Of a stretch of DNA of 64,000 nt, positions 35,635 through 43,704 are shown piece after piece. The position numbers and the translations under genes were made by a program. The stretch comes from Phenylobacterium sp. (GTDB taxonomy: Bacteria > Pseudomonadota > Alphaproteobacteria > Caulobacterales > Caulobacteraceae): NCBI GenBank assembly GCA_017991675.1, contig JAGOQB010000001.1, positions 124,001 through 188,000 of the forward strand, in the 5' to 3' direction. Numbering within the stretch: the first letter of the stretch is position 1; every line of letters starts with the position of its first letter. Below the pieces are notes generated by a model. It saw only the letters and a list, made by a program, of their open reading frames with translations, had not been told where the DNA came from and did no database searches.

Positions 35635-36486
35635 CTATTGGCGCACGGCCGCATGGACCGCTTTCAGCGTCGTGAGCAACCCCTTGGCGTCGGTCAGCGG
35701 CAAGCAGCTCGGCCCGTCGCACAAGGCCCTCTCGGGGTCGTGGTGGAACTCCAGGAACACGCCGTCGGCGCCGGCCGCTACGGCCGACTTCGCCAGGATG
35801 GAAACCCCCGGCCGCCGCCCGCCCGTGGAGGCGCCGTTCGACTTCGGATTGGCGCCCGGAAGCTGCACCGCATGGGTCGCATCGATCGTCACCGGCGCGC
35901 CCAGGTCTTTCATTTCCTGGATGCCGAGCATGTCGACGATCAGGTTGTTATAGCCGAACGAAACGCCGCGCTCGCACAGGATGGTCATGTCCTGCTCGAC
36001 CGCTTCCTTGATCTTGTCGAGGATGTTGCGGCAGTCCCAGGGGGCCAGGAACTGGCCCTTCTTGACGTGCAGCAGGCCGCCGGCCTTCAGCGTCGCGCGC
36101 GCCGTCGCCACCACCAGGTCGGTCTGGCGGCACAGAAACGCCGGAATCTGGACGAGGTCGGCCACCTCGGCGACAGGCTCGGCTTGGTCGACTTCGTGCA
36201 GGTCGGTGCAGATCGGAACGTCGAACTCGGCCTTGATGGCCTTGAGGATCTCCAGCCCCTGCTCCAGGCCCGGGCCGCGATAGCTGCGGATCGACGAGCG
36301 GTTGGCCTTGTCGAAGCTCGCCTTGAAGACATAGGGCAGCCCAAGCTCCCCGCAGACCGCCTTCAGATGCCGCGCCGCGTCGCGGGCCAGCTCCAGGTCC
36401 TCCAGGACGTTGAGCCCGGCGATCACGACCAGCGGCTGGCCGTCGCCAATCGAGAGATTCCAGCGATTAAGCGTCAGAGCAGTCAT
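35635..36486 (-). CDS. kdsA: 3-deoxy-8-phosphooctulonate (KDO-8-P) synthase
   Basis: 283 residues. KdsA condenses phosphoenolpyruvate with arabinose-5-phosphate to KDO-8-P, precursor of the inner-core sugar. Family motifs present: FKASFDKANRSSIRSYRGPG, TDLHEVDQAEPVAEVADLVQIPAFLCRQTDL, LCERGVSFGYNNLIVDM, and VTIDATHAVQLPG. ERGVSFGYNN without a Cys-Gly metal motif near the start suggests the metal-independent type, as inference. First gene of the LPS unit on the minus strand. Confidence 0.96.
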   Translation of the reverse strand: MTALTLNRWNLSIGDGQPLVVIAGLNVLEDLELARDAARHLKAVCGELGLPYVFKASFDKANRSSIRSYRGPGLEQGLEILKAIKAEFDVPICTDLHEVDQAEPVAEVADLVQIPAFLCRQTDLVVATARATLKAGGLLHVKKGQFLAPWDCRNILDKIKEAVEQDMTILCERGVSFGYNNLIVDMLGIQEMKDLGAPVTIDATHAVQLPGANPKSNGASTGGRRPGVSILAKSAVAAGADGVFLEFHHDPERALCDGPSCLPLTDAKGLLTTLKAVHAAVRQ

Positions 36487-36614
36487 GACATTCTCGAAAT
36501 TGGGATGATCTTCGGCGCGCTTGCGCTGGGGCCTAAGTGGCGCGCGTGCGCCCGGTTCACAAGCGCGAAAACGTGAACCTTGGCAACCAGCTCCACCGCT
36601 CCCGCGTAGTGGTG

Positions 36615-36628
36615 TTGATTAAATTCAA
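36615..36628. promoter_or_regulatory. Candidate FNR/FixK-type box (TTGA-N6-TCAA) upstream of cfa
   Basis: TTGAT-TAAA-TTCAA matches the TTGA-N6-TCAA core used by CRP/FNR-type regulators, 44 bases upstream of the cyclopropane synthase start, in an AT-rich patch of an otherwise GC-rich gap. A weaker match than the ccoN box in the second half-site. Confidence 0.45.
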
Positions 36629-36672
36629 TCCCAAATGCAGTGTTGCAGGTGTGAAAATCGAGGGTTGCGACC

Positions 36673-37929
36673 ATGACCTTGGCGCATGAACCATCGCTGG
36701 CGGCCTTGGCCGCCTCACCACGGGCCTTCGGCAAGCTGCCGGCATTGGTCGGCGCGCCTGCCGCATTCCGCTTTGCGGCCCGGTTGCTGGCGCTGAACTG
36801 GAGAGCCGGTTCACTCACCTTCATCACGCCGTCAGGGCGCGAGCTGCGGATCAAGGGCCCGGAACCCGGCGTCGACGGACGCATCGTGGTCCACGACTTC
36901 GGCTTCATGCGCCGCGTCCTGGCGGCCGGCGACATTGGCTTCGCCGAGGGCTACATGGCCGGCGAATGGGACACCCCGGACCTCTCGGCGGTGCTTACCG
37001 CAGTCAGCATGAACTTCGACCGCTTGGCCCGGTTTTTTATCGGGAACCCGGTCGTGCGGGCCGTCAACTTCATCGGCCACAGCCTGCACGCCAACACCCG
37101 CAAGGGTTCGCGCAAGAACATCCACGCCCACTACGACCTGGGCAACGCCTTCTATGGACGGTGGCTCGACCCGACGATGACCTATTCCTCGGCCCGCTAT
37201 TCGCGTGACGGCGAGCCGCTGGAGCTGGCCCAGGCCAACAAGTACCGCTCGCTCGCCCAGGGCATGGGCCTCGAACGCGACCAGAGCGTCCTCGAGATCG
37301 GCTGCGGCTGGGGCGGCTTCGCCGAGTACGCGGCCAAGGAGGTCGGGGCCAAGGTGACCGGCATCACCATCTCGCAGGAACAGTTCGACTTCGCTCGCAA
37401 GCGCATCTTCGAGCAGGGCCTGGCCGAACGGGCCGAGATCCGGATGGTCGACTACCGCGACGTGCAGGGCCAGTTCGACCGCGTCGCCTCGATCGAGATG
37501 TTCGAGGCGGTCGGCGAGCGCTACTGGCCGACCTACTTCGGCAAGATCCGCGAGATCCTGCGACCGGGCGGGCGCGCCGGCCTTCAGATCATCACCATCC
37601 GCGACGAGATTTTCGAGTCCTACCGTCGGCGGGCGGACTTCATCCAGAAGTACATCTTCCCGGGCGGGATGCTGCCGTCGGAAGCTCGGCTGAAGGACGT
37701 CACCGGCGAGGCGGGTCTGGCCTGGACCGGGCTCACCCGCTTCGGTCAGGACTACGCCGACACCCTCGCCGAATGGGGCCGTCGCTTCGAGAGCGCCTGG
37801 GACGGCATCGCCGCGCTCGGCTTCGATGAGCGGTTCCGCAAGCTCTGGCGCTTCTATCTCAGCTACTGCGAGGCGGGCTTCCGCACCGAGCGGACCAATG
37901 TCGTGCAGCTCAGTCTTTCGCGCGCCTAG
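36673..37929 (+). CDS. Cyclopropane-fatty-acyl-phospholipid synthase family methyltransferase
   Basis: 418 residues. SAM-dependent enzyme that adds a methylene across double bonds of membrane phospholipid acyl chains. N-terminal lipid-binding region (~40-140) contains FGEGYM-like GFAEGYMAGEWDTPDL; the catalytic domain holds IHAHYDLGNAFYGRWLDPTMTYS-type sequence, SAM motif LEIGCGWGGFAEYAA, ITISQEQFDFARKRI, SIEMFEAVGERYWPTYF and IFPGGMLPS. All are characteristic of Cfa. May be under low-oxygen or stationary-phase control given the upstream box. Other substrates (mycolic-acid-like modification) cannot be excluded. Confidence 0.92.
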   Translation: MTLAHEPSLAALAASPRAFGKLPALVGAPAAFRFAARLLALNWRAGSLTFITPSGRELRIKGPEPGVDGRIVVHDFGFMRRVLAAGDIGFAEGYMAGEWDTPDLSAVLTAVSMNFDRLARFFIGNPVVRAVNFIGHSLHANTRKGSRKNIHAHYDLGNAFYGRWLDPTMTYSSARYSRDGEPLELAQANKYRSLAQGMGLERDQSVLEIGCGWGGFAEYAAKEVGAKVTGITISQEQFDFARKRIFEQGLAERAEIRMVDYRDVQGQFDRVASIEMFEAVGERYWPTYFGKIREILRPGGRAGLQIITIRDEIFESYRRRADFIQKYIFPGGMLPSEARLKDVTGEAGLAWTGLTRFGQDYADTLAEWGRRFESAWDGIAALGFDERFRKLWRFYLSYCEAGFRTERTNVVQLSLSRA

Positions 37930-38014
37930 GCCTCAGAACAGCTTAGGCCGGTTCGACGAAAGCTGGGGCTTTGCCCCCTGTTCTGCGCCTGCGGCCCGGC
38001 TTAAGTAGTCGGCT

Positions 38015-39013
38015 ATGACCGTCGCCAGCAGCGTCCTCGACGCCATCGGAAACACGCCCCTGATCCGTCTTCGCCGCGCGAGCGAGGCGACGGGATGCGA
38101 AATTCTCGGCAAGGCCGAGTTCATGAACCCGGGAGCGTCGGTCAAGGACCGTGCCGCGCTCTACATCGTGCGGGACGCCGAACGGCGCGGCCTGCTGCGG
38201 CCCGGCGGCCGCATCGTCGAGGGCACGGCCGGCAACACCGGCATCGGCCTGGCGATGGTCGGGGCGGCCAGCGGCTACAAGACCACTATCGTCATCCCGC
38301 GGACCCAGAGCCAGGAAAAGAAGGACGCCATCCGCCTGCTCGGCGCCGAGCTGGTCGAGGTCGACGCCGTCCCCTACTCCAATCCCGACAACTATGTCCG
38401 CTACTCCGGCCGCCTGGCCGAGGAGCTGAACGCCAAGGAACCGGCCGGCGCGATCTGGGCCAACCAGTTCGACAACGTCGCCAACCGCCAGGCGCACGTC
38501 GAGACGACGGCCCCGGAGATCTGGGAACAGACCGGCGGCAAGGTCGACGCCTTCATCTGCGCCGTCGGCTCGGGCGGCACGCTCGCCGGCGTCGCCGAGG
38601 GCCTGCGCGCCCGCAACCCCGCCATCAAGATCGGCCTGGCCGACCCGCACGGCGCGGCGCTCTATTCCTGGTACGCCGATGGCGAGCTGAAGTCGGATGG
38701 AACCTCGATCAGCGAAGGCATCGGCCAGGGCCGGATCACCGCCAATCTCGAGGGCCTCAACGTCGACCACCCCTACCGCATCGACGACGTCGAGATGCTG
38801 GATGTGATCTTCGACATGGTCGAGCATGAGGGCCTGGTGATGGGCGGCTCGACCGGCATCAATGTCGCCGGCGCCATCCGCATGGCCAAGGACCTCGGCC
38901 CCGGGCACACCATCGTCACCATCCTCTGCGACCAGGGCGCCCGCTACCAGAGCAAGATCTTCAACCCCGCCTTCCTCAAGGAGCGCGGCTTCCCGATCCC
39001 GCGCTGGCTCTAG
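38015..39013 (+). CDS. cysK: Cysteine synthase A (O-acetylserine sulfhydrylase)
   Basis: 332 residues. PLP enzyme of fold type II making cysteine from O-acetylserine and sulfide. The PLP lysine is Lys44 in NPGASVKDRAA, the phosphate-binding loop is GSGGTLAG, and substrate loop EGTAGNTGIGLA (usually TSGNTG) is present. Length and start MTVASSVLDAIGNTPLIRL are typical. Two bases separate it from the sulfurtransferase gene, so cysteine formation and mercaptopyruvate sulfur transfer are probably co-expressed. Cystathionine beta-synthase is the main alternative; the short C-terminus argues for CysK. Confidence 0.88.
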   Translation: MTVASSVLDAIGNTPLIRLRRASEATGCEILGKAEFMNPGASVKDRAALYIVRDAERRGLLRPGGRIVEGTAGNTGIGLAMVGAASGYKTTIVIPRTQSQEKKDAIRLLGAELVEVDAVPYSNPDNYVRYSGRLAEELNAKEPAGAIWANQFDNVANRQAHVETTAPEIWEQTGGKVDAFICAVGSGGTLAGVAEGLRARNPAIKIGLADPHGAALYSWYADGELKSDGTSISEGIGQGRITANLEGLNVDHPYRIDDVEMLDVIFDMVEHEGLVMGGSTGINVAGAIRMAKDLGPGHTIVTILCDQGARYQSKIFNPAFLKERGFPIPRWL

Positions 39014-39015
39014 CC

Positions 39016-39849
39016 ATGGATCCCGTCGTCTCCACCGCCTGGCTGGCCGACCGCCTGGGTTCGGTCCGCGTCGTCGACGGCAGCTGGCACATGCCCGCCG
39101 AAGCCCGCGACGGCCGCGCCGAATATCTCCAGCGGCATGTTCCTGGAGCCGTGTTTTTCGACATTGATCATGTCGCCGACCACGACACCGACCTGCCGCA
39201 CATGCTCCCGACTCCCGAAGCCTTCGCCCAGGCCGCCGGCGCGCTCGGCCTGTCCCGCGACACCGACATCGTCGTCTACGACGTCCACGGCATCCGCTCG
39301 GCCGCCCGCGTCTGGTGGACCCTGCGGGCCATGGGCTACAACAAGGTCCGCGTGCTCGACGGCGGCCTGCGCAAATGGCTCGCCGAAGGCCGCCCGCTTG
39401 AGGCCGGCGACGTGGTTCCTTCGCCCGCCGTCGTCGCCCCGCGCTTCGCCCCCGACCTCGTGAGAAGCGCCGCGGAGGTCAAAGCCATCCTGCAATCCGG
39501 CTCAGCCCAGATGCTCGACGCCCGCTCGACCGCCCGCTTTCGCGGCGAAGCGCCCGAGCCGCGCGCCGGCCTACGGTCCGGCCACATGCCGGGGGCGGCC
39601 AACCTGCCCTGGGAGCAGGTCGTCGCCGATGATGGAACCCTGCGCCCCGCCGCCGAACTCAAGGCCGTCTTCGAACAGGCTGGCGTTGATCTCACCAGGC
39701 CGATCGTCACGACCTGCGGGTCGGGAGTCACCGCCTCGGTGCTTGCCCTGGCCCTCGCGCGGCTCGGACGGGATCGCACGGCGGTCTATGACGGCTCCTG
39801 GAGCGAGTGGGGCGCCCTGCCCGACGCCCCCGTCGTCACCGGCGCCTAG
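39016..39849 (+). CDS. sseA: 3-mercaptopyruvate sulfurtransferase
   Basis: 277 residues with two rhodanese domains. The active-site loop TTCGSGVTASV (catalytic Cys234) is of the CGSGVT type that favours mercaptopyruvate over thiosulfate. Arginines typical for substrate carboxylate binding (LDARSTARFRGEAPEPR, SGHMPGAANLPW) are present. Transfers sulfur to thiols/cyanide and links cysteine catabolism to sulfur relay. Second gene of the cysK-sseA unit; stop overlaps the opposite gene's stop in CTAG. Confidence 0.92.
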   Translation: MDPVVSTAWLADRLGSVRVVDGSWHMPAEARDGRAEYLQRHVPGAVFFDIDHVADHDTDLPHMLPTPEAFAQAAGALGLSRDTDIVVYDVHGIRSAARVWWTLRAMGYNKVRVLDGGLRKWLAEGRPLEAGDVVPSPAVVAPRFAPDLVRSAAEVKAILQSGSAQMLDARSTARFRGEAPEPRAGLRSGHMPGAANLPWEQVVADDGTLRPAAELKAVFEQAGVDLTRPIVTTCGSGVTASVLALALARLGRDRTAVYDGSWSEWGALPDAPVVTGA

Positions 39850-40958
39850 CGCGCCGGCGGCGCATAGAGCAGGCCAGGCTTCGGGGCGCTCCAAAGCGCA
39901 TTGTGGCCGCGCTCCAGCTTCAAGGCTGACTGCGCGCCCAGATTACGGGCGAAGACCTCGTCATAGGCGCCGACCTGCATGATCGCTTGCAGGGCGAAAT
40001 CCCGAGGCAGCCCCATCAGCGGCCCGAAATCGTCCTCCACCCCGAGCAAGCGGCGGACCCGCGGGTCGACCGAACTCTTGGCCAGTTCCTCGGCCGTCTT
40101 GGACGTGACCCCGAATTCCTCGGCGAGGATCAGCGAATAGACCGTCCAACGGACGATGTCGGTCCATACCGGATCGTCCTGGCGGACCACGGGCGCCAGC
40201 GGCTCCTTCGAGATCACGGTCGGCAGGATCACATGGGCGTTGGGGCTGTTCATCACCGAGCGCGCCGAGGCCAGGGCCGAGACGTCGGCCGTGAAGGCGT
40301 CGCAGCCTTCGCTCTGGTAGAGAGCGCGGGCTTCGGCCTCGGACTTCGTCACCACGGGGGTGTACTTGAGTCCCCGCGCCTTGAAGTAGTCCTCGACATT
40401 GGTCTCACTCGCCGTGCCGCGCTGCACGCAGATCCGCGCGCCATTCAGTTCGTCGGCGCTGGTCAGGTTCAGAGACTTGGGCGCCAGGAACCCTTGCCCG
40501 TCGAAATAGGTGACCGCCGCAAAATCGACCCCCTCGCCGGCGTCCCTCGCCAGCGTCCAGGACGTATTGCGGGCCAGAATGTCGATCTTGCCGCCGCGCA
40601 AGGCGGCGAAGCGCTCGGCCGCGTCCACGGGCGTAAAACGCACCGCATTGGCGTCGCCCAGCACGGCGGCCGCGACGGCGCGGCAGATGTCGACGTCGAA
40701 ACCGCGCCAGGCGCCGCGATCATCGGCGTAGGCGAACCCCGGCAGACCTGGATTGACCCCGCAGGACACCCACCCCCGAGCCTTCACGGCGGCCAGGGTG
40801 GGACTAGGTTTAGGCTTGTATTCTCCCGTCGGCGCCGGCGGCTCCGCCTTCGGCGTAGGGGGCGGCGGCGGCGCGGCTTGTTCCTTCCCGCAGGCGGCCA
40901 GCAACAGCATCGCGGCGATGCAACTGGGGATCTTGGTAGAAATACTGAGCCGGGAGAT
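39846..40958 (-). CDS. Amino-acid ABC transporter solute-binding lipoprotein, apparent ATC start
   Basis: Periplasmic binding protein of the general L-amino-acid (AapJ/BztA-like) type: GWVSCGVNPGLPGFAYADDRGAWRGFDVDICRAVAAAVLG, ILARNTSWTLARDAGEGVDFA, and RGTASETNVEDYFKARG are recognisable. The first conventional ATG (40910) leaves only six residues before the lipobox cysteine. An in-frame ATC at 40958, seven bases after a perfect AAGGAGG, adds 16 codons and yields a full lipoprotein signal peptide ending MLLLAAC (Cys23). No ATG, GTG or TTG lies between. No permease genes nearby. Family assignment is firm; the start is inference. Confidence 0.82.
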   Translation of the reverse strand: MSRLSISTKIPSCIAAMLLLAACGKEQAAPPPPPTPKAEPPAPTGEYKPKPSPTLAAVKARGWVSCGVNPGLPGFAYADDRGAWRGFDVDICRAVAAAVLGDANAVRFTPVDAAERFAALRGGKIDILARNTSWTLARDAGEGVDFAAVTYFDGQGFLAPKSLNLTSADELNGARICVQRGTASETNVEDYFKARGLKYTPVVTKSEAEARALYQSEGCDAFTADVSALASARSVMNSPNAHVILPTVISKEPLAPVVRQDDPVWTDIVRWTVYSLILAEEFGVTSKTAEELAKSSVDPRVRRLLGVEDDFGPLMGLPRDFALQAIMQVGAYDEVFARNLGAQSALKLERGHNALWSAPKPGLLYAPPAR

Positions 40959-41010
40959 TGGCCGCCCTCCTTGATTGCATAGCTATGGAGGCTCTAAGTG
41001 CCATGCGATC

Positions 41011-42204
41011 ATGGCTCAAGTTCGCTCCACCCCGTCAACCCGCGTCACCCAAGAAACCCGCCTCATTCGCGCCGGGGCGCGCGACGGCGAGCTTGTGAAG
41101 ACCGTCGGCCCGCCGATCCAGAAGGGCTCGACCGTGCTGCTGCCCAACGCAGCGGCCCTATACGACGATGATTCGTTCCTCACCTACGGCCGAGCAGGCC
41201 TCGCCGCCCACGACGCTCTGAGGCAAGCCCTGTCCGAGATGGAGGGCGCTGAAGGCGTCTGCCTTTACCCTTCCGGCCTGGCCGCGGTGACCGGCGCGGC
41301 TCTCGCCGTGCTGCAGGCGGGCGACGAAGTGCTGGCGGCCGACAACATCTACAAGCCCAGCCGGCGGTTCTGTGACAACGTCCTGAAGCGCTACGGGATC
41401 GGGGTTCGCTACTTCGACCCGCGGCTCTCGCCGCAAGCCTTGCTCGACCTGGCGAGCGAGCGAACCCGGCTGATCATGATGGAATCGCCTGGATCGCTGA
41501 CCTTCGAGATGATGGACCTGGCCGCCGTCGCCGAACTGGCGAGGGCCAAGGGCGTCTTGACCCTGACCGACAACACATGGGGCGCCGGCTACCTGTTCAA
41601 GCCGCTGGAACACGGCGTCGACATAAGCGTCCAGGCGCTGACCAAGTATGTCGGCGGGCACTCCGACGTGTTCATGGGATCAGCCGCGGCCCGCGACCCG
41701 GCGCTGGTGCGCCAGCTGGAGGACGGGGTCCACAATCTCGGCTGGTCGGTCTCGGCGGACGACGCCTACCAGATGCTGCGCGGCCTGCGCACGCTGCCGG
41801 CCCGGCTCAAGGCCCAGGGCGAGGCCGCCCTGCGCATAGCGGCCTGGCTGGCGGCCCAGCCGGAAGTCGCCGAGGTCATCCACCCGGCGTTGCCGGGCGC
41901 GGCGGACCACGCCCTCTGGACCCGCGACTACAGCGGCGCCTGCGGCCTGTTCGGCTTCGTGCTGAAGGGCGGCTCGCCGCAGGCCGCGGACGCGTTTCTG
42001 GACGCCCTGCAACTGTTCGGCCTGGGCTTCTCCTGGGGAGGCTTCGAGAGCCTGGCCATCGTCAGCGATCCGCAGCTCGGCAAGCGCAAGTTCGCGCCGA
42101 CCTACGACGGCCCGCTGATGCGGTTGCACATCGGCCTCGAGGCCGAGCAGGACCTCGTGGCCGACCTTCGCCGCGGCCTCGACGCGTTCTCGGCCGTCCG
42201 CTAG
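41011..42204 (+). CDS. metC: Cystathionine beta-lyase (Cys/Met metabolism PLP enzyme)
   Basis: 397 residues from MAQVRSTPSTRVTQETRLI; an in-frame ATG 36 bases upstream is less likely. Fold-type I PLP enzyme: the PLP lysine is Lys212 in SVQALTKYVGGHSD, with LYPSGLAAVTGA, FDPRL, MMESPGSLTFEM and TLTDNTWGAGYLFKPL. The GFSWGGFESLA segment near the C-terminus is typical of MetC. Cleaves cystathionine to homocysteine in methionine synthesis. Located close to other sulfur-metabolism genes (cysK, sseA), suggesting a functional cluster. Confidence 0.9.
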   Translation: MAQVRSTPSTRVTQETRLIRAGARDGELVKTVGPPIQKGSTVLLPNAAALYDDDSFLTYGRAGLAAHDALRQALSEMEGAEGVCLYPSGLAAVTGAALAVLQAGDEVLAADNIYKPSRRFCDNVLKRYGIGVRYFDPRLSPQALLDLASERTRLIMMESPGSLTFEMMDLAAVAELARAKGVLTLTDNTWGAGYLFKPLEHGVDISVQALTKYVGGHSDVFMGSAAARDPALVRQLEDGVHNLGWSVSADDAYQMLRGLRTLPARLKAQGEAALRIAAWLAAQPEVAEVIHPALPGAADHALWTRDYSGACGLFGFVLKGGSPQAADAFLDALQLFGLGFSWGGFESLAIVSDPQLGKRKFAPTYDGPLMRLHIGLEAEQDLVADLRRGLDAFSAVR

Positions 42205-42266
42205 AGACGCGCCGCTCGTTTCTGGGCGCCAAGCCGGGGCAGCGCGCCGGTTCGCCTCGTTGATCC

Positions 42267-42343
42267 TGGCGCGCCCAGCAGGACTCGAACCTGCAACCGT
42301 CCGCTTAGAAGGCGGATGCTCTATCCGGTTGAGCTATGGGCGC
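42267..42343 (-). tRNA. tRNA-Arg (TCT anticodon)
   Basis: 77 bases including encoded CCA. Acceptor stem GCGCCCA/TGGGCGC with G discriminator, D arm TAGCTC-AACCGGAT-AGAGCA, anticodon loop CTTCTAA (TCT, reading AGA/AGG) on stem TCCGC/GCGGA, T arm GCAGG-TTCGAGT-CCTGC. Complete cloverleaf. Confidence 0.96.
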
Positions 42344-42354
42344 CTGGCAGGCGG

Positions 42355-42660
42355 CTAGTGCGTCCAGGACTGCTTGCGATTGTAGGCGAAGTTGTCGGCG
42401 TAGGCCTTGAGGATGCGCTTGGGCGCCTTCGGCTCGGTGATCCGGAACGGAATGCCATGCGCCTGGGCGTAGGCCACCGCGTCGTCGCTGGTCTCGAAGG
42501 ACAACCGGATCTGGCCATTCATGTCGCTGGTCAACGTCCAGCCCATCAGCGGGTCCGACCGGCGGGCCGAGGCCGGCTCGAACTCCAGCACCCAGTCCTT
42601 GGTCTTGGCCTTGCCGGACTGCATGGCGTTCTTGGCCGGACGATAGATGCGCGCAAGCAT
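42355..42660 (-). CDS. NDUFS4-like accessory subunit of respiratory complex I (ETC complex I subunit region)
   Basis: 101 residues from MLARIYRPAKNAMQSGKAK; an ATG four codons upstream is also in frame. Matches the alphaproteobacterial homologue of mitochondrial NDUFS4 (18 kDa): pattern RIYRPAKNAMQSGKAKTKDW, MGWTLTSDMNGQIRLSF, and FETSDDAVAYAQAHGIPFRI. The mitochondrial protein is an assembly/stability subunit of NADH:ubiquinone oxidoreductase. Lies between two tRNA genes, which is why the phage junction is directly next to it. Confidence 0.85.
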   Translation of the reverse strand: MLARIYRPAKNAMQSGKAKTKDWVLEFEPASARRSDPLMGWTLTSDMNGQIRLSFETSDDAVAYAQAHGIPFRITEPKAPKRILKAYADNFAYNRKQSWTH

Positions 42661-42688
42661 GCGAACCCTCATAGAAATCTGACCGGCG

Positions 42689-42735
42689 TGGTCGGGGCGG
42701 CAGGATTCGAACCTGCGACCCTCTGCTCCCAAAGC
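42689..42735 (-). other. attachment-site remnant: 3' part of tRNA-Pro (TGG)
   Basis: On the minus strand this reads from the anticodon loop TTTGGGA (42727-42733) through variable region, T arm (GCAGG-TTCGAAT-CCTGC), acceptor 3' strand CGCCCCG, discriminator A and CCA. The 5' half is missing: sequence beyond 42735 does not pair as an anticodon 5' stem, D arm or acceptor. This is the usual outcome of tyrosine-integrase insertion into a tRNA gene, with the crossover at the anticodon loop. The intact tRNA should be at the other prophage end, beyond the window. Confidence 0.85.
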
Positions 42736-42913
42736 TGCATATCCCTAAGGATATTCAACGACTTGGGCGCAAAACACCGTCGATGAGCCCTTAGACGATT
42801 CAATGGGTTATCGCCAAAGAGCAAAACGAGAAGTGCCCATAGCGCGCTTCTCCGCCCCCGTCGAGGAGCAGCCGAAATGAGCAAGTCTCTAGTGACTAGC
42901 CCGGGAGAACGCC

Positions 42914-43225
42914 GTGCAGTGCCCTGAGTGCCGCCGCACGTTCACCGCCCGCCGAAGCGACCAGGCCTACTGCTCGGCCAGTTGCAACAAGGCGGCGGCC
43001 TCGCGCGAGCTCGCGCGGGCCCGCCGGGTCTATCGGGCGCTCTACCACTGGCGGCTAAAGCGGAAGGGTCCTGCGATCGCCGCCAATCTCCGCTTCATCT
43101 GCAACGAGATCGCCTCCTGGATCCGCGAGGATCGAGAGATGCAGCGCAAGCCGCCGCCGCCGCATGACCACCAGGCGGACCGCGGCCATCAACGCCAACC
43201 TCAGTTCCCCGGGGGGATGCGATGA
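42914..43225 (+). CDS. Small zinc-ribbon-like phage protein
   Basis: 103 residues, GTG start at 42914 with GGGAG before it. N-terminal cysteine cluster MQCPECRRTF...YCSASC resembles a treble-clef/zinc-ribbon; the remainder is helical and basic (RARRVYRALYHWRLKRKG) and ends in a Pro/His-rich tail. Function unknown; probably DNA- or RNA-binding. Stop overlaps the next start (ATGA at 43222). First phage gene inside the junction. Confidence 0.55.
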   Translation: MQCPECRRTFTARRSDQAYCSASCNKAAASRELARARRVYRALYHWRLKRKGPAIAANLRFICNEIASWIREDREMQRKPPPPHDHQADRGHQRQPQFPGGMR

Positions 43226-43488
43226 CCGACGACCGAGAAGCGGCACGCGGGAGACCGATGCTTGAAGGCGAGGTCTGGTACGACCTGACCGCGATCACGC
43301 GGATGTCCATTTCGGACCAGGCCGGGGTTTGGAAGTTTCGCTGTGTGTGCGGCAACGAACATGTCGCCCGCGCAAAGGACGTCCGCTCCGGTAACACCAA
43401 GTCGTGCGGTCATCGCCGGTCCTGGCGCGAGGCCGCTCAAAAGGGCGCTCGCATGTCACGGGCGGACCAGTTGCTTAGGCGCTTCTGA
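43222..43488 (+). CDS. Small phage protein with CxC-G ... SCGH motif
   Basis: 88 residues. FRCVCGNEHVARAKDVRSGNTKSCGHR is the short cysteine motif seen beside HNH/AP2 domains in phage proteins (CxCG..., then L/VxSGxTKSCG), but no nuclease core (HNH) follows. Probably a metal-binding nucleic-acid-binding fragment. Coupled to the preceding gene. The 216 bases after it, up to the next gene, show only GC-rich sequence without a convincing gene. Confidence 0.55.
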   Translation: MTDDREAARGRPMLEGEVWYDLTAITRMSISDQAGVWKFRCVCGNEHVARAKDVRSGNTKSCGHRRSWREAAQKGARMSRADQLLRRF

Positions 43489-43704
43489 CGTATGGGAAGC
43501 CCGCAACAAATCGCAACGCCGGTGCCTACCCTGGAACCCCCGCCGCCGCCTGCCCCAGCCCCCCCTGGCGGCCGACGCAGCATTGCAACATTTTCCACGC
43601 ATAAAGCCCGCAGGCGAGGCGGGGGGCCGACAGCGCGCCGTGGGGTCGGAGGGGGCGGCGTTCTCGTTCTGTTCCATTCCGTGAGGACGTGGTAGGCGTC
43701 GCGC

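Noticed and set aside
42669..42884. 71-residue minus-strand ORF across the junction
   Set aside because: It reads through the tRNA-Pro remnant and into phage DNA; no ribosome-binding site.
43492..43695. 67-residue Pro/Gly-rich ORF between two phage genes
   Set aside because: Low complexity driven by GC-rich sequence, no ribosome-binding site, unlike any phage gene known to me.
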